A stretch of DNA of 64,000 bases from UBA4742 sp963785815 (GTDB lineage: Bacteria > Actinomycetota > Acidimicrobiia > Acidimicrobiales > Acidimicrobilacustridaceae): assembly GCA_963785815.1 (NCBI GenBank), contig CAWAWN010000003.1:496001-560000 (forward strand). Reading direction: 5' to 3'. Below are positions 51,436-58,728 of the stretch, piece by piece. Position 1 is the stretch's first letter; each line of letters starts with the position of its first letter. The notes under the pieces were generated by a model. That model saw only the letters and a list, made by a program, of their open reading frames with translations, made no database searches and was not told where the DNA came from. The position numbers and the translations under genes are program-made.

Positions 51436-53079
51436 ATGGCTGACCAGCCAGAGACCTCCACCCCGGTCCAGCGGGTCGGGGCGCGCCTCGGGCACCCGCA
51501 TCCCCTGCGCAAGTGGTTCGTGGCCATCCTGGCCGTGTGGCTGGCCATCGCCGTGCTGCTCTGGGGCCGCCTGGCCCAGGACGCCGTGCCCTACATCGCC
51601 GCCGGCCAGGTGGTGCACGCCCACCCGGGCGCCCTGTACCCCGGGCGGTCGGGCTACCTGTTCGACCTGAACCCGGTGTTCTCCCACCAGCTGTGCCGGG
51701 ACGTGCCGGCCGGCACCAACTGCGGTGCCATCGAGACGGGTTTCGTGAGCATGCCGGCGGCCCTGCCCCTGGCCGTGGTCCTGGGCTGGGCCGGCCCGGA
51801 CCTGGGCGCCCTGCTGGCCCGCCTGGTGGCGGCCGGTGCCCTGGCCGGCGGCATGGCCCTGCTGTGGCGGCGCCTGGCCGGGCGGTCACCCCGGGCTCCC
51901 TCCTACCTGGTGGCCACCGCCCTGCTGCTCACGCCCATGGTCATGGTGCCCCTCACGCTGGGCCAGACGTCTCCCTTGCTGTTCCTGGCCGCCTGTCTGG
52001 GCGTCAGCCAGACCGACCGCCCGGGTCGCCGGAGCTGGATGGCGCTGTTGTGGGCGCTGACCATCGCCCTCAAGGTGTTCCCGGCCGGACTGGGTCTGGT
52101 GCTGCTGTGGCAGCGACGCTTCCGCCTGATCGTGTCGGGCGTCGTGGCCCTGGCGGCCATGGCTGTGGTCGGCCTGGTCATCGCTCCCGCCTCGTCGTGG
52201 GCCGACTTCGTGCATGCCAGCGTCCGCCTGTCGGGTCGGTCGCTGGCCAACCCCTACAACGGGTCGCTCGACAAGATGGCCTCGCAGATCTGGAGCCCCC
52301 TCACCGCCGGGCACCTGGCCCCGGATCTGCTGCTGGCGGCTCGGCTGCTCCTGGGTGCCGGGTTGTGGTGGTGGGGGGCGCGCAAGGCCGACGACGACAC
52401 GCAGTGGGCGTTCGGCTGGCTGGTCGTGCTCTTCGTCGTCCCGCTGGTGTGGTGGCACTACCTGTGGGTGGGAGTGGCTGCGCTGGGGGTGGCCCTGGCC
52501 GGTCGGGGAGTGGATCGGCGCTGGCTCGTGTCCCTGCCCGTCATGGCCGCGGTGAGCATCCCCATGAGCCTGGTCAACGCCCACAGCCACGCCTGGCCGG
52601 TGGCCCAAGGCCTGTTCCTGCTGGGCTCCGCCGTGCTGGTGGCCGTGGTGGCCCACTCGGGCGCGGAGGCCGCGTCCCCCGGTCGGCCGACGCCGCCTGA
52701 AGCCGCCGCCACCGAGCCGTCGAGCGACCGGCGCGCTGGACGAAAACGAGAACGTGTTCTAATCTTGGCCCCTGCCGATGCCACCTGCGTCGGAGCCCAA
52801 CCGGTGTCTGAAAGGGTCCACGCATGGAATTCGGCGTCTTCGCGCAGCTCTTCGTCCCGCGCTACGAGCGTGACGCCGACCCGCTGGCCGAGCACAAGCG
52901 CATCATGCGCAACATCGACGTCGGCGTCGCCGCCGACCGCTGTGGCATCAAGTACGTGTGGTGCCCCGAGCACCACTTCCTGGACGAGTACAGCCACATG
53001 CCCGGGCCGGAGGTGTACCTCTCCAACCTGGCGGCCCGCACCGAGCGGATCCACGTGGGGTCGGCCATCTTCAACGTGA
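51436..53079 (+). CDS. Polytopic glycosyltransferase, GT87/DUF2029-like; stop apparently lost
   Basis: The frame from ATG 51436 encodes about ten membrane helices and a DUF2029 pattern (VPYIAAGQVVHAHPGALYPG, LTPMVMVPLTLGQTSPLLFL, ALTIALKVFPAGLGLVLLWQ, VPLVWWHYLWVGVAALGVAL). It then passes through a Ser/Thr-rich, non-family tail from about 52680 to 53079, overlapping 256 bases of the flavin enzyme gene and its promoter. One extra C in the five-C run at 52676-52680 would end the protein at TGA 52698-52700 with 421 residues, a normal length. The true end is probably near 52700. The family uses polyprenyl-linked sugars. Confidence 0.72.
   Translation: MADQPETSTPVQRVGARLGHPHPLRKWFVAILAVWLAIAVLLWGRLAQDAVPYIAAGQVVHAHPGALYPGRSGYLFDLNPVFSHQLCRDVPAGTNCGAIETGFVSMPAALPLAVVLGWAGPDLGALLARLVAAGALAGGMALLWRRLAGRSPRAPSYLVATALLLTPMVMVPLTLGQTSPLLFLAACLGVSQTDRPGRRSWMALLWALTIALKVFPAGLGLVLLWQRRFRLIVSGVVALAAMAVVGLVIAPASSWADFVHASVRLSGRSLANPYNGSLDKMASQIWSPLTAGHLAPDLLLAARLLLGAGLWWWGARKADDDTQWAFGWLVVLFVVPLVWWHYLWVGVAALGVALAGRGVDRRWLVSLPVMAAVSIPMSLVNAHSHAWPVAQGLFLLGSAVLVAVVAHSGAEAASPGRPTPPEAAATEPSSDRRAGRKRERVLILAPADATCVGAQPVSERVHAWNSASSRSSSSRATSVTPTRWPSTSASCATSTSASPPTAVASSTCGAPSTTSWTSTATCPGRRCTSPTWRPAPSGSTWGRPSST
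52737..52765 (+). promoter_or_regulatory. Promoter with KstR-like site before the LLM flavin enzyme
   Basis: GAGAACGTGTTCTA (52748-52761) differs from the KstR consensus at one end position when read on the reverse strand (TAGAACACGTTCTC). It lies between TGGACG (52737-52742, -35) and TAATCT (52760-52765, -10), which are 17 bases apart. Repressor binding there would block polymerase. Confidence 0.65.
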
Positions 53080-53954
53080 CGCCCCCGGTCAACAAGCCGG
53101 TGCGCGTGGCCGAGACGGTGGCCCTGCTCGACCACATCACCGAGGGCCGCTTCGAGTTCGGGAGCGGTCGGGGTTCGTCCACCACGGAGGTGTTCGGCTT
53201 CGACATCGACGACCTGGACGAGACCTCCAAGATGTGGGACGAGGCCATCCGCGAGATCCCCAAGATGTGGAAGGACGGCGAGTACTCCTACGAGGGCACC
53301 TACTTCCGGGTGCCGCCCCGCCAGGTCTTCCCCAAGCCCTACGGCGACAAGCACCCGCCCATGTGGGTGGCCGCCGGCAGCCCCCCGACCTTCGCCAAGG
53401 CCGGCGGGATGGGTCTGGGCGCCTTCTGCTTCACCCACGGCACGCCCAGCAAGATCGCCCCGCTCATCGGCGCCTACAAGGATGCGGTGGCCACCGCCGA
53501 GCCGGTCGGCGACTTCGTGAACGACAACATCATGGTGGTCACCAACATGGTGTGCATGGAGGACCGCGAGCAGGCCTTCGAGACGGCCATCACCTCGGGC
53601 ATGAACTACTACACCAGCCTCCAGATGCACTGGCTGGACAACATCCCCAAGCCCGACGGGTTCCCGGTGTGGCCCGACCTCATCCCCGAGCCCACCATCG
53701 ACCAGATCAAGAGGGCATCCGAGATCGGCATGGTGGTGGTGGGCGATCCCGACGACTGCGCCCGCGCCGTGCAGCGCTGGGTGGACATCGGCGCCGACCA
53801 ACTGTGCTTCAGCCCGACCACCAACAACATGAGCCAGGAGGCGATCGTGGCCTCCATGGAGCTGTTCGGCAAGGAGGTCATCCCGCAGTTCGACACCGAC
53901 CCGGTGCATCGCAGCACCCGCATGCGCGAGGGCTCGCTCGTCCCCCAGGCGTGA
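52824..53954 (+). CDS. LLM-class flavin-dependent oxidoreductase
   Basis: The 376-residue product is a bacterial luciferase-like (alpha/beta)8 protein: FGVFAQLFVPRYERDADPLA, DRCGIKYVWCPEHHFLDEYS with the EHH motif, RIHVGSAIFNVTPPVNKPVR, FEFGSGRGSST, TFAKAGGMGLGAFCFTHGTP and PDDCARAVQRWVDIGADQLC. FMN or F420 use cannot be told apart from sequence. The GAAAGGG ribosome-binding site precedes ATG 52824. With a KstR-like site upstream and a FadD19-like ligase downstream, it probably acts in sterol catabolism. The C-terminal GKEVIPQFD is typical of this group. Confidence 0.92.
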   Translation: MEFGVFAQLFVPRYERDADPLAEHKRIMRNIDVGVAADRCGIKYVWCPEHHFLDEYSHMPGPEVYLSNLAARTERIHVGSAIFNVTPPVNKPVRVAETVALLDHITEGRFEFGSGRGSSTTEVFGFDIDDLDETSKMWDEAIREIPKMWKDGEYSYEGTYFRVPPRQVFPKPYGDKHPPMWVAAGSPPTFAKAGGMGLGAFCFTHGTPSKIAPLIGAYKDAVATAEPVGDFVNDNIMVVTNMVCMEDREQAFETAITSGMNYYTSLQMHWLDNIPKPDGFPVWPDLIPEPTIDQIKRASEIGMVVVGDPDDCARAVQRWVDIGADQLCFSPTTNNMSQEAIVASMELFGKEVIPQFDTDPVHRSTRMREGSLVPQA

Positions 53955-53980
53955 CCTCGACGTCCCCGGCCCCCAAGCCG

Positions 53981-54027
53981 AAATCTGTGCACCTGTCGCG
54001 GCTGTGCGGCAGTAGGTGCACAGATTT
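53981..54027. repeat. Large stem-loop between the LLM gene and the FadD19-like gene
   Basis: Perfect 14-base arms AAATCTGTGCACCT and AGGTGCACAGATTT enclose 19 bases that can pair further (TGTCGC against GCGGCA). It fills most of the 88-base gap between co-directional genes. The AT-rich outer arms and lack of a T-run argue against a simple terminator; a REP-like or processing hairpin is likely. Confidence 0.8.
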
Positions 54028-54042
54028 GGGGAGACTGGGTCG

Positions 54043-55638
54043 ATGAGCCACCCCATCCCGCAGACCTTCAACCTGGCCGACATCTGGGAGGCGGTGGCTC
54101 CCCGGGTGGCCGGCCGCACCGCCGTGGTGTGCGGCGACGTGCGCCGCAGCTACGCCGAGCTCGACGACCGGGCCACCCGGCTGGCCCACTGGATGGCCGA
54201 CCAGGGCGTCGGTCCGGGCCAGCACGTCGGCCTGTACCTGACCAACAGCCCCGAGTACTTCGAGGCCATGTTGGCCTGCTACAAGCTGCGAGCGGTCCCC
54301 ATCAACGTCAACTACCGCTACGTGGCCGACGAGCTGCGGCACCTGTTCGCCGATGCGGACCTGGTGGGCGTGCTGGTCGAGCCCGACTTCCGGGACCGCC
54401 TGGCCCAGGTGGCGCCCGACCTGCCTCTGCTCGCCTGGAGCCTCGAGCTGGGCGAGCCCTACGAACGGGCCCTGGCCGCCTCGTCGGCCGAGGTCGACTT
54501 CGGCCCGCGCCGCAGCGACGACCACTACGTCATCTACACCGGTGGCACCACCGGCCTGCCCAAAGGCGTGGTCTGGACCCAGGAGGACGCCTTCTACGCC
54601 TGCATCGGCGGCGGCGACCCGAGCCGCCAGAGCGGCGGGGTCACCGATCCGGCCGAGCTGGTGGATCGCATCATGGACACGCCGGTGATCTTCCTGCCGG
54701 TGGCGCCGCTCATGCACGCGGCTGGGCAGTGGACCTCCCTGTCGTGGCTGTTCTGCGGCGGGACCGTCGTGCTGCTGCCCGGTTCGCTCGACCCGGTGCG
54801 GGTGTGGCGCACCGTGGGCGACGAGAAGGTGAACCTGATGACGGTGGTGGGCGACCCGGTGGTGCGCCCGCTGGTGGACGCCTGGCTCAGCGACGGACCC
54901 TTCGACGTGTCGAGCCTGTTCTCCATCGGTTCGGGCGGGGCGCCGCTGTCGCCGGCGCTGCGCGAGCAGCTCATGGGCATCCTGCCCGGGGTGATCGTGT
55001 CCGACGGCTTCGGCTCGTCGGAGACCGGGGCCCAGGGTGCGCAGCGCCTGACCGAAGCCGACCACTCGGGCGACATGACCGCGTTCACGCCCTACCCGTC
55101 CACCACGGTGATCGACGAGATCACCCGTCGGCCGGTGGAGCCCGGTTCGGGTCAGATCGGTCGGGTGGCGCTGACCGGGCGCATCCCGCTCGGCTACTAC
55201 AACGCACCCGAGAAGACGGCCGAGACCTTCGTCGAGATCGACGGCGTCCGCTGGGTGCTGACCGGCGACATGGCCACCATCGCGGCCGACGGGACGGTGC
55301 GCCTGTTCGGTCGCGGGTCGGGTTGCATCAACACCGGCGGCGAGAAGGTCTTCCCCGAGGAGGTGGAGGCCGTGCTCAAGGCCCACCCGGCCGTGTACGA
55401 CGTGCTGGTGGTGGGGGTGGACGACCAGCGTTGGGGCCAGGCCGTGGCCGCGGTGGTCGAGCCCGTGGCGGGGGAGTCACCCACGCTGGACGAGCTGGCC
55501 GAGCACTGCCGCGCCTCGCTGGCCGGCTACAAGGTGCCCCGGTCCCTGGTGCTGGTCGACCACGTCGAGCGCTCACCGGCGGGCAAGGCCGACTACCGGT
55601 GGGCCCAGCAGACCGCGGCCGGAGGCACCGCGGGCTGA
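54043..55638 (+). CDS. fadD19: FadD19-like steroid side-chain acyl-CoA ligase
   Basis: The 531-residue product matches the actinobacterial FadD19 pattern along its length: CGDVRRSYAELDDRATRLAH, VPINVNYRYVADELRHLFAD, HYVIYTGGTTGLPKGVVWTQ (P-loop), FLPVAPLMHAAGQWTSLSWL, KVNLMTVVGDPVVRPLVDAW, VSDGFGSSETGAQ, GRIPLGYYNAPEKTAETFVE, INTGGEKVFPEEVEAVLKAH and RSPAGKADYRWAQQT. FadD19 activates the C24-branched sterol side chain (or cholestenoate) to its CoA ester. ATG 54043 follows GGGGAGA. It lies downstream of a KstR-like promoter and the LLM gene. Assignment to FadD19 rather than another sterol ligase is by motif recall, not alignment. Confidence 0.82.
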   Translation: MSHPIPQTFNLADIWEAVAPRVAGRTAVVCGDVRRSYAELDDRATRLAHWMADQGVGPGQHVGLYLTNSPEYFEAMLACYKLRAVPINVNYRYVADELRHLFADADLVGVLVEPDFRDRLAQVAPDLPLLAWSLELGEPYERALAASSAEVDFGPRRSDDHYVIYTGGTTGLPKGVVWTQEDAFYACIGGGDPSRQSGGVTDPAELVDRIMDTPVIFLPVAPLMHAAGQWTSLSWLFCGGTVVLLPGSLDPVRVWRTVGDEKVNLMTVVGDPVVRPLVDAWLSDGPFDVSSLFSIGSGGAPLSPALREQLMGILPGVIVSDGFGSSETGAQGAQRLTEADHSGDMTAFTPYPSTTVIDEITRRPVEPGSGQIGRVALTGRIPLGYYNAPEKTAETFVEIDGVRWVLTGDMATIAADGTVRLFGRGSGCINTGGEKVFPEEVEAVLKAHPAVYDVLVVGVDDQRWGQAVAAVVEPVAGESPTLDELAEHCRASLAGYKVPRSLVLVDHVERSPAGKADYRWAQQTAAGGTAG

Positions 55639-55702
55639 GGAGGTCGGTCGGCGCGCACGGCTGGTCGGTCGGTGCGGCGAGGGTCGCTCCTACACTTCGC
55701 CC

Positions 55703-56326
55703 GTGTCGAAGGGCCGGCTCGAAGCCTTCAGCGATGGGGTCATCGCCATCCTCATCACCATCATGGTGCTGGAGCTGCGCGTCCCGCTCAGCCCGAAGCT
55801 GGACGCGCTGCGGCCCCTGGTCCCGGTGTTCCTGTCCTACGTGCTCAGCTTCGTGAACCTGGGCATCTACTGGAACAACCACCACCACCTCTTCCAGGCC
55901 ACCGAGCGGATCAACGGCCGCATCCTGTGGGCCAACCTCTCGCTGCTGTTCTGGCTGTCGATGTTCCCGTTCGTGACCGGGTGGATGGGGGAGAACCACT
56001 TCGCCACGGTGCCCACCGCCCTCTACGGCGTGGTGGCGCTGCTGGCCGGGGCGGCCTACTACCTGCTGGAGATGGCCATCATCGCCGAGCACGGGCGCGA
56101 GTCGGCGTTGGCCCGGGCGGTGGGCAACGATCGAAAGGGCCGGCTGTCGGTGGTCATCTACCTGGTGGCCATCCCCCTGGCCTTCGTCAACCGCTGGATC
56201 GCCCTCGGGCTCTACGTGGTGGTGGCCATCATGTGGTTCGTGCCCGACCGCCGCATCGAGGCCCGGCTCAACGCCGCCACCGGCGACGACGGCACCGGCG
56301 AGGACGGCACCGACGTGGACGCCTGA
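55703..56326 (+). CDS. TMEM175-type potassium channel, DUF1211 (copy 2)
   Basis: The 207-residue product has the TMEM175 signature RLEAFSDGVIAILITIMVLE, followed by five more hydrophobic segments (SYVLSFVNLGIYWNNHHHLF, NLSLLFWLSMFPFVTGWMGE, VVIYLVAIPLAFVNRWIALG). The NNHHHLF motif between helices 2 and 3 is normal for bacterial members. It begins at GTG 55703, 64 bases after the ligase stop, and lies 3' of an acyl-CoA ligase, as does copy 1 at 46451. The C-terminal 15 residues are acidic. Confidence 0.88.
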   Translation: MSKGRLEAFSDGVIAILITIMVLELRVPLSPKLDALRPLVPVFLSYVLSFVNLGIYWNNHHHLFQATERINGRILWANLSLLFWLSMFPFVTGWMGENHFATVPTALYGVVALLAGAAYYLLEMAIIAEHGRESALARAVGNDRKGRLSVVIYLVAIPLAFVNRWIALGLYVVVAIMWFVPDRRIEARLNAATGDDGTGEDGTDVDA

Positions 56327-56463
56327 GGTCACTCGCTGTCCCGCGGCGCGCCGCCAAGAACGTTCGGGTCGGCTGTCACCGATGGAGGGCTGGTTCAGAC
56401 GGGCTCAGATCCTCGGCGAGCACCAGTAGCCCAGATGGTTCACCGAACGTTCGCCGAACTCAG

Positions 56464-56492
56464 CTGACGATCGCTCGACCCGTCGGTACCAT
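56464..56492 (+). promoter_or_regulatory. Probable promoter of the 87-residue gene
   Basis: CTGACG (56464-56469) and TACCAT (56487-56492) are separated by 17 bases, with a start of transcription expected near 56499. Two copies of the palindrome GAACGTTC lie upstream (56358-56365 and 56444-56451), 86 bases apart, and could bind a regulator. Confidence 0.45.
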
Positions 56493-56537
56493 CGATCTCG
56501 TCGAACGCGCAGGACCGATCGAGGAAGCAGACGAACG

Positions 56538-56801
56538 ATGAGCATGCCGCAACCCGTCTCCGAGGAAGCGCTGGCGCGATGGCTGGCGACGGGCCCGAGC
56601 GAGGACGAGCTCCGTGAGTGCTACCTCACCTTCGAGCGCCGTCGCGCCGAGCTCTGGACGCCCGGTCACGTCGAGAGCTTCCGCCACGACCGCTTCGAGC
56701 GCGACGCCACCCTGGTGCGCTGCCTGGTGCAGGTCAAGCAGGCCCTGGCCCAGCACTGGCAGGCCACCGGCCAGATCGAGCAGCCGAGCGCGGCGCGCTA
56801 G
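56538..56801 (+). CDS. Small hypothetical protein (87 residues)
   Basis: The frame from ATG 56538 (with AGGAAG upstream) encodes a mostly helical, charged protein: VSEEALARWLATGPSEDELR, ECYLTFERRRAELWTPGHVE, SFRHDRFERDATLVRCLVQV, KQALAQHWQATGQ. It has no membrane segment and a single Cys. A plausible promoter lies at 56464. It converges on the P450 gene (71-base gap). The composition is coding-like, but no family was recognised. Confidence 0.65.
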   Translation: MSMPQPVSEEALARWLATGPSEDELRECYLTFERRRAELWTPGHVESFRHDRFERDATLVRCLVQVKQALAQHWQATGQIEQPSAAR

Positions 56802-56872
56802 CGTCTCGGACCGATCAGCCGGCCATCTGGGCCGCACCCGCGCCGCAGTGAACGGCTGCCTCGTCCGGCTGA

Positions 56873-58090
56873 TCAGGCGGCGGAGTAGGACACCGGCATG
56901 TGCTTGATGCCGCCGATGAAGTTCGAGCGCAGGTACTCGACCTCGCCGGCCAGCTCCATGTCGGGCAGACGGCGGACCAGCTCGTCGAAGATGAGCCGCA
57001 GCTCCATGCGGGCCAGGTTGGCGCCCAGGCAGAAGTGCGGGCCGCCGCCACCGAAGGCGATGTGGTCGTTGGGGGAGCGCTCGATGTCGAAGGTGAACGG
57101 GTCCTCGAACACGGTCTCGTCCCGGTTGGCCGAGATGTGCCACATCACGACCTTGTCGCCCTGGCGGATCAGCGTGTCGCCGACCTGGTAGTCCTCCATG
57201 GCCGTGCGGCGGAAGTGCAGCACCGGGGTGGCCCAGCGCAGGATCTCCTCGATGGCGCTCGGCAGCAGCTCGGGATTGGCCTTGAGCTTGTCGAACTGCT
57301 CGGGGTGGTCGAGCAGCGCCTTCATGCCGTGGGCGGTGGCGTTGCGGGTGGTCTCGTTGCCAGCCACCGTCAACAGCATGAAGAACATGTCGAACTCGAG
57401 CTCGGACAGCTTGTCGCCGTCGATCTCGGAGCCGAGCAGCCGGCTGATGATGTCGTCGCGGGGGTCGTCGCGGCGCAGCTCGGCCAGGGTGTGGGCGTAG
57501 CCGAACAGCTCGGCCGCGGCGTCGCCGGCGGCCTCCATCCCTTCGGTGTCCTTCTGGAACTCGGGGTCGTCGGCGCCGATCATGCGGTTCGACCAGTCGA
57601 AGAGCTTGCGCCGGTCCTCCTGGGGCACCCCCATGAGCTCGGCGATGGCCTGCAGCGGCAGCTCGGCGGCGATGTCGCCCACGAAGTCGCAGCCCCCGTC
57701 GTTGGCCACGTTGTCGACGATGGCGGTGGCCTTGGCCGTGAGGTGCTGCTCGAGCAGGCCGATCATCCGGGGCGTGAAGCCCTTGTTCACCAGGAGCCTG
57801 TACCGCGTGTGGCGCGGCGGGTCCATGTAGAGCATCATCTCGCGCACCATCGCCCCGTTGATGTCGTCGATGTCGGGGATCGAGATGCCGTGCTCGGCCG
57901 ACGAGAACACGTGCGCGTCGCGGTTGACGGCGATCAGGTCGGCGTGGCGGGTGATGCTCCAGAACCCACCGCCGTGGGGCTCGTCCTGCCAGTGCACCGG
58001 GTCTTCACGGCGCAGCAGCGTGAACATCTCGTGGTGGCGTCCCAGTCGGAACACGTCAGGGTCGAGCAGATCGACGTCGGTCAGCTCCAT
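56873..58090 (-). CDS. Cytochrome P450, CYP125-like
   Basis: The 405-residue product has the P450 landmarks: MYMDPPRHTRYRLLVNKGFT in the B-C region, AGNETTRNATAHGMKALLD in the I helix, EEILRWATPVLHFRRTAMED with ExxR and the meander approach, and FGGGGPHFCLGANLARMELR with the heme-ligand Cys near residue 353. The AGNETTRN and DPPRHTR patterns and the FRRTA strand are shared with CYP125, the steroid C26/27 monooxygenase. AGGAGA precedes ATG 58090. The divergent gap carries a KstR-like site, and steroid side-chain genes lie on the other side. CYP124 or CYP142 subfamily membership is not excluded. Confidence 0.9.
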   Translation of the reverse strand: MELTDVDLLDPDVFRLGRHHEMFTLLRREDPVHWQDEPHGGGFWSITRHADLIAVNRDAHVFSSAEHGISIPDIDDINGAMVREMMLYMDPPRHTRYRLLVNKGFTPRMIGLLEQHLTAKATAIVDNVANDGGCDFVGDIAAELPLQAIAELMGVPQEDRRKLFDWSNRMIGADDPEFQKDTEGMEAAGDAAAELFGYAHTLAELRRDDPRDDIISRLLGSEIDGDKLSELEFDMFFMLLTVAGNETTRNATAHGMKALLDHPEQFDKLKANPELLPSAIEEILRWATPVLHFRRTAMEDYQVGDTLIRQGDKVVMWHISANRDETVFEDPFTFDIERSPNDHIAFGGGGPHFCLGANLARMELRLIFDELVRRLPDMELAGEVEYLRSNFIGGIKHMPVSYSAA

Positions 58091-58164
58091 GGGGTCTCCT
58101 TCGGCCACGGCGCGACCCAGGTTGAGGGCCGGGCCCGCAGGCAGACACCGTAGCCGCGTCGAGT

Positions 58165-58178
58165 TAGAACACGTTTCA
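58165..58178. promoter_or_regulatory. KstR-like operator (TAGAACACGTTTCA)
   Basis: All fixed positions of TnnAACnnGTTnnA are met. The site lies in the 180-bp gap between the divergent P450 and NTF2-like genes and overlaps where a -35 would be for TATGGT (58188-58193), a likely -10 of the plus-strand operon. Confidence 0.8.
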
Positions 58179-58270
58179 CTTCGAGGGTATGGTCGACCCG
58201 CCACCCGAACTCGGCCGCCAGTGCGGCAACCGGGCACCGGGGGTCCGGCCACCACAGGGGATGAGGCGCC

Positions 58271-58726
58271 ATGGGCAGGTTCAGCGACACCGAGGTCGAG
58301 CAGGAGCTGCTGGGGTTCCTGGAGATCCAGCACGCCCAGGACTGGGATCACATGTGCGACTTCTTCACCCCCGACGCCGTCTACGTCGAGCACGCCATGG
58401 GCACCTTCGAGGGGCGCGAGTCCATCCGCCAGTGGCTGGTGCCCTGCATGGCCCCGCTGGTGGGCTGGGAGTACCCCACCAAGTGGTACCTCGTCGGCGA
58501 CGACCGGGCCGTGCACTACTGGGACAACATCCTGCCTGCCCCCGACGGCGACGACGGCACGTACCTGTTCAGCGGCATCACCGTGCTCGACTACGCCGGC
58601 GACCACCTGTGGTCGCGCGAGGAGGACCTCTACAACGAGGTGGAGATGAACGCCGTGCTCCAGGCGTGGCTGGCCGCGGGCGGGCGCCTCGGCTCGGCGG
58701 CCGGCTCCGGCCCAGGGCAGGCCTGA
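58271..58726 (+). CDS. SnoaL/NTF2-like protein
   Basis: The 151-residue product has a cone-shaped NTF2-like pattern: EVEQELLGFLEIQHAQDWDH, MCDFFTPDAVYVEHAMGTFE, GRESIRQWLVPCMAPLVGWE, YPTKWYLVGDDRAVHYWDNI and VLDYAGDHLWSREEDLYNEV. Members bind small hydrophobic ligands and include steroid isomerases and polyketide cyclases. The catalytic Asp cannot be identified with certainty. It is the first gene of the steroid operon and is preceded by a KstR-like site. A ketosteroid-type isomerase or hydratase role is possible but not shown. Confidence 0.82.
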   Translation: MGRFSDTEVEQELLGFLEIQHAQDWDHMCDFFTPDAVYVEHAMGTFEGRESIRQWLVPCMAPLVGWEYPTKWYLVGDDRAVHYWDNILPAPDGDDGTYLFSGITVLDYAGDHLWSREEDLYNEVEMNAVLQAWLAAGGRLGSAAGSGPGQA

Positions 58727-58728
58727 CG

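Noticed and set aside
53981..54027. The stem-loop as a rho-independent terminator
   Set aside because: No run of T follows the right arm on either strand, and the next gene in the same regulon starts 16 bases later.
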